In this document: positions 1-5,951 of the stretch, piece by piece
Layout: each line of letters opens with the position of its first letter
Numbering within the stretch: position 1 is the first letter of the stretch
Source of the DNA: CAYOHP01 sp964403795 [NCBI: uncultured bacterium]
GTDB taxonomy: Bacteria > Muiribacteriota > UBA6191 > CAZXTJ01
Assembly: GCA_964403795.1 (NCBI GenBank)
Contig: CAYOHP010000192.1
Span: 1-6,033 of the forward strand
DNA length: 6,033 bases
Reading direction: 5' to 3'
Notes under the pieces: generated by a model
The model's input: only the letters and a program-made list of their open reading frames with translations
Told to the model about the DNA's origin: nothing
Database searches by the model: none
Made by a program: the position numbers and the translations under genes

Positions 1-26
1 TTCTTCTTCTGATTCGTCGGATTCAT
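1..26 (-). CDS. 5' start of an unidentified gene running off the left edge
   Basis: Only the first eight or so codons are present, reading MNPTNQKK, so no function can be assigned. The start is well supported. ATG lies at 26..24 on the minus strand, with a perfect AGGAGG Shine-Dalgarno sequence four bases upstream (plus-strand 31-36). The A of the ATG is also part of an ATGA overlap with the stop codon of the preceding frame (TGA at 25..23), the classic arrangement for translational coupling in an operon. The hydrophilic, Lys-rich beginning is not a signal peptide as far as it can be read. The gene should belong to the same leftward transcription unit as the TPR protein upstream. The same frame is open upstream of the ATG, so an internal ATG is formally possible but unlikely given the ribosome binding site. 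Confidence 0.55.
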
Positions 27-421
27 CGGACCTCCTCGCCGCCATGCGCGGCGCCCAGTGGGGGATCGTCCAGGGAAGCAGCCAGGGCCCGGCAGCCCCT
101 GGATCCCCCCAGGTCGTCGAGCCGGTGGTCCGATCCCCGGTGCCCTCCACGGGTCACCAGGCGGGTCGGGGCACCTTCCAGCAGGATCGCCTCGGCGTCT
201 TCCGGGGAACCGGGGACGGCGCCCTGGGATCGAGTCGGGGTAGCTTCCAGCGCTGATCCCTGGTCGAGGACCGGCAGGTAACCGGGGCCCGGACGCGGTC
301 CTTCCTGCGCTCCCGCTTCCGGACCTCCGCCTACCGCACCGCGCCCTTCAGGGTCTCGAGTAGATAGGCCGCCATCAGCCCCGCAGGACTCTCGGGGTCC
401 AGCCGGGCGGCTTCCCGCCAA
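23..421 (-). CDS. Possible small unassigned protein downstream of the TPR gene
   Basis: This frame is open from within the 3' end of the TPR gene to a TGA at 25..23, which overlaps the next ATG as ATGA. The only in-frame starts I see are a TTG at 421 (132 residues, overlapping the TPR gene by about 90 bases) and a GTG at 157 (44 residues). Neither has a convincing ribosome binding site, so the true start is uncertain. In favour of coding: from about base 265 leftward, G/C dominates codon position 1, position 2 is mixed and position 3 is G/C-rich. The product also has ordinary composition there (for example EDAEAILLEGAPTRL, then LVTRGGHRG and SLDDPPLGAAHGGEEVR). The overlap with the next start is a second argument. 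Against: I recognise no domain, and the first 40 or so residues are Gly/Pro/Arg-rich as expected for a shadow frame. It could also be the eroded remnant of a gene. Confidence 0.35.
   Translation of the reverse strand: MAGSRPAGPRESCGADGGLSTRDPEGRGAVGGGPEAGAQEGPRPGPGYLPVLDQGSALEATPTRSQGAVPGSPEDAEAILLEGAPTRLVTRGGHRGSDHRLDDLGGSRGCRALAASLDDPPLGAAHGGEEVR
31..36 (-). promoter_or_regulatory. Perfect Shine-Dalgarno sequence for the left-edge gene
   Basis: AGGAGG on the minus strand, four bases before the ATG at 26..24. It lies inside the last codons of the preceding frame (residues GEEV), as is usual for coupled genes. It is the strongest ribosome binding site in the window and the main reason for calling a gene start here. 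Confidence 0.6.
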
Positions 422-3354
422 CGTTGGGCCGCGGCCCTGGCTTCGCCCGCGGCGAGCAGGGTGTTCCCCAGGTAGAGCGGATAGCGGGCGTCATCGGGGC
501 GCCGGTCCATCAGGGTCTCGAAGACCTTGGCCGCCACCGCCGCCCTCCCGTGGGACAGATGCACGAAGGCGAGGAACTCGCGAGCCGGGAGGTTCCCGGG
601 ATCCTGCTCCACCAGTCTCTGGATGGTGCGCAGCACCCCTACTCCGAAGCCTCCGACCTGGTGGGCGAACCCGAGCCAGCGGTCCCGGTCGTCAGGGAGG
701 AAGGTCGTGAGGATGGCCTCCAGGCGCTCCATCCCGATCGGTGGCTGGTCGCTCCCGGGCCCAGGCGGCACCGAGGCGCGGGCCGCGGCCGGGACCGAAG
801 CCGGGGATTCCGGAGCCGCGGCCACCGGTGCGACCTTGGGAGCCGCGGCAGGAGGTGGTCCTGGAACCGGCGCCGCACCCGCCTGGGGACCGGGCGCTGC
901 AGCGGGTGGCGGAACGGATGGCCCGACGGGAGCCTCGGGGACCTCGACCCCGGGGATCCGTCCGAGAACGGCCCGCGCCTTGCGGGCTTCCGGGGAGGCA
1001 GGAGCCATGCGGACCAGCTCCTGCAGCACCGGGACCGCGTCCCCCACCAGCCCGGCGCCGAGGCACGCCCGGGCGAGGCCGAGATACGCACCCGGGCTCG
1101 GCGCCGCTTGGGCCAGCTCCCGGAAGGCCTCGACCGCATCCCCCGCCCGCCCCCTCGCCAGGTAGGCCTCGGCCAACTCGAAGTGCGCCCGCCGGTCGTT
1201 GGGATCGGCCAGGAACCGGGCTTCCAGGTCGAGGATCTCCCGGGTGGCCGCATCCACCTCCGGCTCCCCGGCCTCGGCGACGGGCTGCTCCCCCTCCGCC
1301 ATCCCGGGTGCGTCCACCGGTGACACCGGCGGGGGTTCCGGCGGTGGCGGTGCCATCGGGGGACTGCTGGGCGCCAACGGCGGATCGGTGCCGGCCACCG
1401 GTCCCGGGGGGACCGGGATCGGACCCGGGGCAGCCAGCACCGCGGACCGAGGGGCCAAGACCTCCTCCCGCTCGGACTCCGGGATGGGCTCCGGGTGCAC
1501 GGGCTCGGGCACCGGTGCTCCTCGCCCCCCTGCGGCCGCGGGGGCCGGATCGGGCAGCCGAGCGAGGTCGGGCTCCGGTTCCGGTTCCGGTTCCGGTGGG
1601 CGTACCTCGGCCCGGGAGGTAGGCCGCGGCGAGCCCCTTCCCTCCGCACCGAGCATGCTCTCGGCCTCGGCGCGAGCCTCCGGCTCGGGAACCTCGCCGG
1701 CTTGGGAGAGTGCCTCGGACAGGGCGTCGCCCTCGACCTCGGAGGCCGTCGCGATCTCCCGGAGCAAGTCGTCGTCGCCGGCCCCGAGGGGATCGGGCAA
1801 GGGCGCCCGCCCCCCGGGCACGGCCGCCGGTCCCGGAGTCCCGCCTCGGGCCCCGGCCCAGGGCGCGACCGGGGCCGGGGCGACCGGGGGCAGGTCGGGT
1901 TCCGATTCCAGGTCCGGGAGTTCGTCGGCAGGACCACCCGGAGACGGTTTCGGGCTCCCCGACGACGGAGGCCGGTAGGGCTTGACCTGTTGCCCTTCCT
2001 CCTCGAGCCGCCGCCGGACCTCGTCGAGCCGCCGCCGGGTCTTGCGGGTGAAGCGTCCCTCCGGATAGCGGCCGACCAGGTACTCCCAGATCCCCAGGGC
2101 CTCCGCCGGCATTCCCTGCTTCAGGTAGGTGTTGCCGAGGTAGTAGAAGCCCGCCTGGTTCTCGGGATCCGCGGCCACCAGGCGCTCGTAGGCCTCCTGG
2201 GCCTCCCGGAACTGGCCGTTCGAGTAATACATGAACGCCAGCCAGTCGATGAGCTGGACGTTGTTCGGATCCTTCGCCAGCTTGCCCTCGAGCTCGGCGA
2301 TCCCCGACCCATCCCCCGCGACGTACTGGGTGAGCACGTCGGCGATCTCCCCTTGAGGCGCGCTCCTGGCCGGGGAAGCCCCCGGGACCGATCCCGGTGC
2401 CACCTGGCGACCCGCCGAGGAACCCGGGCGCGCCACGGGCACCGATCCGGCCGCAGGCACCGCGGCCGCACCAGCCGGGCCCGGCAGCGGGGAACCGGCC
2501 GTGGCCCCCGCCCCAGGGAGTTCGATCCCGACGGGGGGCGGGCGCGGCTCGACCCCGCCCCACTTGGCGAGGAGGTCCTGCGCCTGGTTCAGGCTGGCCT
2601 GCACCTGCTGCTTCATCAGCGGGGGCGCATCCATGTCCATCACCTGGCTCCAGACCGTGATGGCATCGAAGAACAGGCCGGCCTTGAAGTAGCAGTTGCC
2701 CAGGTAGAGCCGGTAGTCCGGCTTGTGGGGCTTCAGCTCGACCAGTCGCCGGTAGGTGGCGGAAGCCTTCTCGACCAGGTCGTTCGTGTAATACATGAAC
2801 GCCAGCCAGTCGAGCTTCTCGACATTGTCGGGGTCCCCGACCAGGGTGGCCTCGGCATCGCGGATCGCCTCGGCATCGGCCTTGGCCTCCATGTCGCCGA
2901 GCGCGGCCCGGGGACCTGCCGCCTTCTGGGCCGCCACGTCGGCGAGCATCTTCGCCAGCCGATCCTCCTGGCCGGCTGCCGCGGCAGGTGACGGGGCGAG
3001 GCCTCCCGGGGCGGCCTGCCCGGCCCCGGCCCCGGACCCGGCGGGCACCAGGGTCGCCACCCGTCCCGGACGCGAGCCGGCAGGACCCGAGGCTGCGGGA
3101 GGAGGCGCAGGGAAGGGATCGTCGAGGATCAGTCCCGGCTCGGCCGCATCCGCGAAGAACGGCCCCATGGCAGGATCGGTCGCCTGCTTGCCGGCCGCCC
3201 CAGGACCCGAAGGAGGCCTGCCCAGGCGCGCCCGGACCGCCCGGACCGCGGGCATGATCACCACCCGGCCCAGGAGGACCAGGAGGACGACCATGACGAC
3301 GGCCAGACCGAGGATCCCCCCGGCCGGCAGGTCCCGGAGCAGGTCCAGGCTCAC
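331..3354 (-). CDS. Membrane-anchored TPR protein with four repeat modules and Pro/Ala-rich linkers
   Basis: A 1007-residue protein, probably a protein-protein interaction scaffold; the exact partner is unknown. Residues 12-34 form one hydrophobic segment. Arg30, 37, 41, 43 and 46 follow it, whereas only Arg7 precedes it, so the positive-inside rule predicts N-terminus outside and the rest in the cytoplasm. Four homologous modules, each of two TPR-like helical hairpins, lie at about residues 165-240, 355-430, 708-785 and 908-990. The first two share the exact octapeptide DWLAFMYY (182-189 and 370-377) followed by YLGN (217-220 and 405-408). The fourth keeps LAF and YLGN (961-964); the third is most diverged (ELAEAYL, AYLGLA). 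Linkers of about 100-270 residues are rich in Pro, Ala, Gly and Glu and are probably disordered. The start is GTG at 3354, with AGGAG eleven bases upstream. The layout of an anchor, long acidic/Pro-rich linkers and TPRs resembles FimV-like polar or pilus scaffolds in plan, but there is no LysM domain and I claim no orthology. Confidence 0.93.
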   Translation of the reverse strand: MSLDLLRDLPAGGILGLAVVMVVLLVLLGRVVIMPAVRAVRARLGRPPSGPGAAGKQATDPAMGPFFADAAEPGLILDDPFPAPPPAASGPAGSRPGRVATLVPAGSGAGAGQAAPGGLAPSPAAAAGQEDRLAKMLADVAAQKAAGPRAALGDMEAKADAEAIRDAEATLVGDPDNVEKLDWLAFMYYTNDLVEKASATYRRLVELKPHKPDYRLYLGNCYFKAGLFFDAITVWSQVMDMDAPPLMKQQVQASLNQAQDLLAKWGGVEPRPPPVGIELPGAGATAGSPLPGPAGAAAVPAAGSVPVARPGSSAGRQVAPGSVPGASPARSAPQGEIADVLTQYVAGDGSGIAELEGKLAKDPNNVQLIDWLAFMYYSNGQFREAQEAYERLVAADPENQAGFYYLGNTYLKQGMPAEALGIWEYLVGRYPEGRFTRKTRRRLDEVRRRLEEEGQQVKPYRPPSSGSPKPSPGGPADELPDLESEPDLPPVAPAPVAPWAGARGGTPGPAAVPGGRAPLPDPLGAGDDDLLREIATASEVEGDALSEALSQAGEVPEPEARAEAESMLGAEGRGSPRPTSRAEVRPPEPEPEPEPDLARLPDPAPAAAGGRGAPVPEPVHPEPIPESEREEVLAPRSAVLAAPGPIPVPPGPVAGTDPPLAPSSPPMAPPPPEPPPVSPVDAPGMAEGEQPVAEAGEPEVDAATREILDLEARFLADPNDRRAHFELAEAYLARGRAGDAVEAFRELAQAAPSPGAYLGLARACLGAGLVGDAVPVLQELVRMAPASPEARKARAVLGRIPGVEVPEAPVGPSVPPPAAAPGPQAGAAPVPGPPPAAAPKVAPVAAAPESPASVPAAARASVPPGPGSDQPPIGMERLEAILTTFLPDDRDRWLGFAHQVGGFGVGVLRTIQRLVEQDPGNLPAREFLAFVHLSHGRAAVAAKVFETLMDRRPDDARYPLYLGNTLLAAGEARAAAQRWREAARLDPESPAGLMAAYLLETLKGAVR
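1573..1596 (-). repeat. Hexanucleotide tandem repeat coding Pro-Glu dipeptides
   Basis: About four copies of the unit ttccgg (plus-strand reading), the first imperfect. On the minus strand this encodes alternating Pro and Glu at residues 587-595 of the TPR protein, in its longest disordered linker. Because the unit is six bases, gain or loss of copies keeps the frame and changes linker length by two residues, so strain-to-strain length variation is plausible. Confidence 0.8.
2224..2813 (-). repeat. 26-bp exact repeat pair inside the TPR gene
   Basis: Positions 2224-2249 and 2788-2813 are identical over 26 bases and lie 564 bases (188 codons) apart. On the minus strand they encode the DWLAFMYY signature of modules 1 and 2 of the TPR protein. 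The flanking bases differ, but the surrounding protein sequences remain clearly similar (DPDNVEKL and DPNNVQLI before it, TND and SNG after it). This points to an internal gene duplication whose core is held by selection or kept similar by gene conversion. It is part of the coding sequence, not a mobile element. Confidence 0.85.
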
Positions 3355-3405
3355 CTTGGACGGATCTCCTTCAACTCTCTTTCGGAATGATGTAGTTTTG
3401 TACGG
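3355..3405. promoter_or_regulatory. Divergent promoter region between the TPR and transglycosylase genes
   Basis: This 51-bp gap is the only AT-rich stretch in the window (about 40% GC over 3371-3405, against more than 70% around it), and both large genes are transcribed away from it. It must carry or overlap the promoters of both, unless these lie inside the opposing coding sequence. Candidate boxes are weak. On the plus strand TGTAGT (3391-3396) matches four of six bases of a -10 box, with TTCAAC (3370-3375) as a poor -35. On the minus strand TACAAA (3402..3397) matches four of six. No operator-like inverted repeat was seen. The promoter location is inferred from gene layout and base composition; the individual boxes are guesses. 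Confidence 0.5.
3366..3370 (-). promoter_or_regulatory. Ribosome binding site deciding the GTG start of the TPR gene
   Basis: AGGAG on the minus strand (within GAAGGAGAT), eleven bases upstream of the GTG at 3354..3352. The spacing is at the long end of the normal range. No ATG in a better position exists; the first in-frame ATGs downstream fall inside the membrane segment and would destroy it. Confidence 0.6.
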
Positions 3406-5577
3406 ATGTCCCGCACCCGAAAAAGACGTAGCGAGCCCCTACCCGGGGCACGAGCCGCAGTGTATCTGCTCCTTCTGCTCGCCGGTGCCGGACCGGTGCC
3501 GGCCGCCAATCTGCGGGAACCCGCCGAGGAATTGGCGCGAGCCCTCTCCACCCGGGACCTCCCGGCGCTCCGGGCCGGAGCCGAGGCCAAGGGTCCCCTT
3601 GCCGACCTGTTCGCCCTGCACGCCGCCACCCTCCTCCACGAGCAGGGAGGCAACGAGCCCGGCCTGGTCCTCCTCGATTCGATCCCGCCCGGTCCGACCC
3701 GGGCCCGGGCCGACCGCCTCCGGGTCCGGATGCTGGCCTCGATCGCCAGCCCCGGACCGGGCGCCCCCAAGCCGGAAGTTCCGGTCGGCGAGCCCGGCGA
3801 CATCGACCTCGCCGATGAGCACCTCCGGGCCGGCCGGCGCACCGAGGCCGCCAGGATCCTGATGGCCCTGGTCCTCCGGGCGCCCCGCACCATCGGCTCC
3901 CGGGCCGCCATCGAACGCCTGGAGCGCCTCTATCGAGCCAGGCGGTTCCTCCCGGTTCCCTCCCGGCCGGCAGACCTGCTGGCCTTCGGGGACGCCCTCT
4001 TCGAGCACCGCGAACATGCCCTGGCCCTCGAGGTCGTGGAGCGGGTCATCCGCTCCCCCAAGGTCTCGACCCAGCTCGAGCGAGCGAAGGCGGAGCTCCT
4101 GGTGGGCAAGGTCCACGACCGCCGGCGCCATCATCCCCAGGCCGCGGCCGCATTCCACCGGGCCTCCCTGCTCTTCGACCGGACCTCCCCGGAGCGGGCC
4201 GAGTCCCTGTACCGGAGAGGCGAGAGCCTGCTCCTGGCCGGCGATCTCCCCCGAGCCAAGGAGGCCTACCAGGGAGCCCTGGTCCTGGGCGGGAACTTCG
4301 CTGCGGGCTCCCTCTGGCAGCTCGCCGAGATCGACCGCAGGAACGGCGACCGCGCCTCCCGCAAGTCCCGCCTCGGACAGATCGTGGCCCGTCACGGCCT
4401 GAGCCGCTTCGCCTCCAAGGCCGCCTGGACCCTGGCCGCCGAGGACGAGGCCGCCGGGAGGTTCGCCGAGGCCAAGGACGGCTTCCTCGATTTCACGAGC
4501 CGCTTCCCCGGCCATCGGCTGGCCAACGCAGCCCGATTCCGTGCCGGCGAGAACGCCTTCCGAGGCAAGGCGGTCCTCACCGCCCGTCGCCTCTGGACCG
4601 AGGCCCTCGAGCTCCCGGCGGTCCCCGACCTCTTCTCGCTCTTCTCGGCCCAGCGCCTGGCCGGAGTGGAGGAGGTCTCCTTCCGGGAGCGTCGGGGACC
4701 GGGCTGGGACCTCTTCCTCGGTCGGATCCCCTCCCAGGCCTCGATGCGCCCCATCTGGGTGCCCCCCGGGCCCGAGATCCAGGGGATCGCCCGGGACCGG
4801 GTCGAGGCCCTGGAAGCCGTGGGCCTCTACGAGGACCTGGCCCACGAACTCGAGCACCACACGGCCGGATCGGCGTCGCCGAGCTTCGCGACCCGGGCCG
4901 CCCGGGTCTTCGCCCTGGCCAACGCCGGCCGCCCCCGCGAAGCGATCGTGCTGTTCGCCTCGGTCCCCCGTCCTCCCGCCGAACCCGTGATCCTCGAGTC
5001 GGCCTTCTTCTCGGGCCTGTTCCCGCGCGGCTACTCCCGGGAGATCGAGGCCGGAGCCAAGCAGCACGAGGTCGCCCCGGAGCTGGCCTTCGCGATCGCC
5101 CGCGAGGAGTCCCATTTCGATCCGGGTTGCCAGAGCTGGTCCGACGCCCGAGGCCTGATGCAGATCCTGCCCTCGACGGCCCGATGGATCGCCGAGGTCC
5201 GCCGCATGCCCCCGGTGCGCGACCTGTACCAGCCCGCCGCCAATGCCGACCTCGGCGCCTGGTACCTGACCCACCTCCTGGAGATGTTCCAGGACGATCC
5301 GGAGCCGGAACTGGTCGCCATCGCCGCCTACAATGGCGGCCCGGGATGGGCACGCCGTTCCCGCGCCGGACTCCCTGCGGGCCACTCCTTCCTGGACTTC
5401 CTCGATGCCATGGACCGCGACGAGACCCGCGAATACGTCTGGAAGGTCACCCGCTCCCTGCTGATGTACGAGGCGCTGGCCGCCCGCGAGATCGGCCACA
5501 CCGCCCGCCGACCCGACCCCGCCAGCCCTCCCGTACCCTCCGACGGGAGCTCCGGGGAAGCCGTCGCCGGCATCTGA
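3406..5577 (+). CDS. Soluble lytic murein transglycosylase (Slt-type, GH23/SLT domain)
   Basis: A 723-residue exported enzyme that cleaves the MurNAc-GlcNAc bond of peptidoglycan non-hydrolytically, leaving 1,6-anhydro-MurNAc. Residues 1-34 form a signal peptide: basic start (RTRKRR), hydrophobic core AVYLLLLLAGAG, likely signal peptidase I cleavage near VPAA (31-34). There is no lipobox Cys, so it should be soluble in the periplasm. Residues about 35-540 are alpha-helical, with TPR-like hairpins such as the one near 275-295 (GESLLLAGDLPRAKEAY), corresponding to the superhelical ring of Slt70-like proteins. The C-terminal SLT domain (about 545-695) is complete: AREES with catalytic Glu568 (codon 5107-5109), FDP, ARGLMQILPSTA (581-592), NADLGAWYL (613-621), AYNGGP (641-646) and ETREYVWKV (673-681). 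Asp580 sits where many relatives have Gly, and Cys575 lies close to the active site; neither breaks a catalytic motif. The last 25 residues are a Pro/Ser-rich tail. Length fits the Slt70 class. The ATG at 3406 gives the full signal peptide but has no visible Shine-Dalgarno sequence. Confidence 0.96.
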   Translation: MSRTRKRRSEPLPGARAAVYLLLLLAGAGPVPAANLREPAEELARALSTRDLPALRAGAEAKGPLADLFALHAATLLHEQGGNEPGLVLLDSIPPGPTRARADRLRVRMLASIASPGPGAPKPEVPVGEPGDIDLADEHLRAGRRTEAARILMALVLRAPRTIGSRAAIERLERLYRARRFLPVPSRPADLLAFGDALFEHREHALALEVVERVIRSPKVSTQLERAKAELLVGKVHDRRRHHPQAAAAFHRASLLFDRTSPERAESLYRRGESLLLAGDLPRAKEAYQGALVLGGNFAAGSLWQLAEIDRRNGDRASRKSRLGQIVARHGLSRFASKAAWTLAAEDEAAGRFAEAKDGFLDFTSRFPGHRLANAARFRAGENAFRGKAVLTARRLWTEALELPAVPDLFSLFSAQRLAGVEEVSFRERRGPGWDLFLGRIPSQASMRPIWVPPGPEIQGIARDRVEALEAVGLYEDLAHELEHHTAGSASPSFATRAARVFALANAGRPREAIVLFASVPRPPAEPVILESAFFSGLFPRGYSREIEAGAKQHEVAPELAFAIAREESHFDPGCQSWSDARGLMQILPSTARWIAEVRRMPPVRDLYQPAANADLGAWYLTHLLEMFQDDPEPELVAIAAYNGGPGWARRSRAGLPAGHSFLDFLDAMDRDETREYVWKVTRSLLMYEALAAREIGHTARRPDPASPPVPSDGSSGEAVAGI

Positions 5578-5578
5578 T

Positions 5579-5619
5579 TTCCCCGCCGCTCCCTCGCCCC
5601 GCCCTAAGCGGCAGGGGAA
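5579..5619 (+). terminator. Long hairpin after the transglycosylase gene
   Basis: Starting two bases after the transglycosylase stop codon, 5579-5590 pairs with 5607-5619 to give a 12-bp stem interrupted by a single bulged A (5613), with a 16-base C-rich loop. No run of T follows, so a classical intrinsic terminator is not supported. It may instead stabilise the 3' end of the upstream message, attenuate read-through into the small gene, or act as a terminator lacking a U-tract as proposed for some high-GC bacteria. The pairing is read directly; the role is inferred. Confidence 0.5.
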
Positions 5620-5651
5620 CCCGTGTCGAAACCATGGCGAGGAACCGACAC

Positions 5652-5658
5652 GGAGGTG
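5652..5658 (+). promoter_or_regulatory. Strong ribosome binding site for the 53-residue small protein
   Basis: GGAGGTG, with the GGAGGT core ending six bases before the ATG at 5664. It decides the start in favour of 5664 over an in-frame ATG at 5634, which has no such site and would place this ribosome binding site inside the coding region. Confidence 0.75.
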
Positions 5659-5663
5659 GCCAC

Positions 5664-5825
5664 ATGGATTCCCTCGACGAACTCCCGGGCCGTGATGTCC
5701 GGGAGAAGATGATCCACTTCATCAAGAAGCACTACACGCGGACCCTGGGCGAGGACGTACGGCTCCTCGACCAGCCCGATGGGCTGGAGAAGCTCCACCG
5801 CAAGTACTGCAAGCCGATGGTCTGA
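5664..5825 (+). CDS. 53-residue small protein of unknown function
   Basis: I do not recognise this protein. It starts MDSLDELPGRDVREKM and ends KLHRKYCKPMV. It is highly charged, with no signal peptide or membrane segment, so it should be cytoplasmic. Residues about 10-26 (RDVREKMIHFIKKHYTR) look like an amphipathic, basic helix. A middle stretch GEDVRLLDQPDG follows, then a second short helix (LEKLHRKYCK) with one Cys at position 49. Support for it being real: an excellent Shine-Dalgarno sequence six bases upstream, and nearly every third codon position G or C (about 88%), matching its neighbours. The upstream part of the same open frame overlaps the transglycosylase and is a shadow. It lies 86 bases after the transglycosylase, beyond a hairpin, in the same direction, so it may be co-transcribed or have its own promoter. 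Possible roles include a small regulator or adaptor, but nothing in the sequence decides. Confidence 0.75.
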   Translation: MDSLDELPGRDVREKMIHFIKKHYTRTLGEDVRLLDQPDGLEKLHRKYCKPMV

Positions 5826-5851
5826 GCACGGCGCACTGAGGTGGTTTCGGG

Positions 5852-5869
5852 GCGGGCCCTCGGGCCCGC
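5852..5869 (+). terminator. GC-only hairpin after the small protein gene
   Basis: The arms 5852-5859 and 5862-5869 are perfect inverted complements (gcgggccc / gggcccgc). In practice this makes a stem of about seven G-C pairs with a four-base ctcg loop, 26 bases after the stop codon of the small protein. No T-run follows. It is a candidate terminator or 3'-end stabiliser for the small gene; because the region is so GC-rich, chance pairing is also possible. Confidence 0.4.
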
Positions 5870-5933
5870 GCCTCGTCGCGTCGGGTCGAGCGGGACACCC
5901 GCTTCCCAAGGAGCCCCTCGCGGGCGAGCTGCA

Positions 5934-5951
5934 GGCTACACGGGCGTAGCC
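5934..5951 (+). other. 6-bp inverted repeat with 6-base loop
   Basis: ggctac (5934-5939) and gtagcc (5946-5951) pair perfectly around the loop acgggc. Unlike the neighbouring hairpins it contains A-T pairs and so is less likely to arise from base composition alone. It could be part of a structured RNA or a protein-binding site. Role unknown. Confidence 0.35.

Noticed and set aside
142-157. Resemblance of VTRGGH to a short motif in phosphomethylpyrimidine kinases (VKGGH)
   Set aside because: Only about three residues match and nothing else of the kinase fold is present, so the similarity is not usable.
692-2563. 623-residue minus-strand frame overlapping the TPR gene in another phase
   Set aside because: Its composition is almost entirely Gly, Arg, Pro and Ala, typical of an out-of-phase reading of GC-rich coding DNA.
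1495-2991. 498-residue open frame on the plus strand, antisense to the TPR gene
   Set aside because: The Arg/Pro/Gly-rich product has no domain, and its frame is the complement of clear TPR modules on the minus strand.
3439-5499. 686-residue open frame on the minus strand, antisense to the transglycosylase
   Set aside because: It mirrors the real gene: high GC removes stop codons on the opposite strand. The product is Gly/Glu-rich with no domain, while the plus-strand frame has a full signal peptide and SLT active site.
5127-5663. Upstream extension of the small-protein frame into the transglycosylase
   Set aside because: It overlaps the SLT domain out of phase and is Arg/Pro-rich. The ribosome binding site at 5652-5658 places the true start at 5664.
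5634-5663. Alternative in-frame ATG at 5634 for the small protein (adds MARNRHGGGH)
   Set aside because: It has no Shine-Dalgarno sequence, and the added Gly-rich stretch contains the ribosome binding site of the better start.
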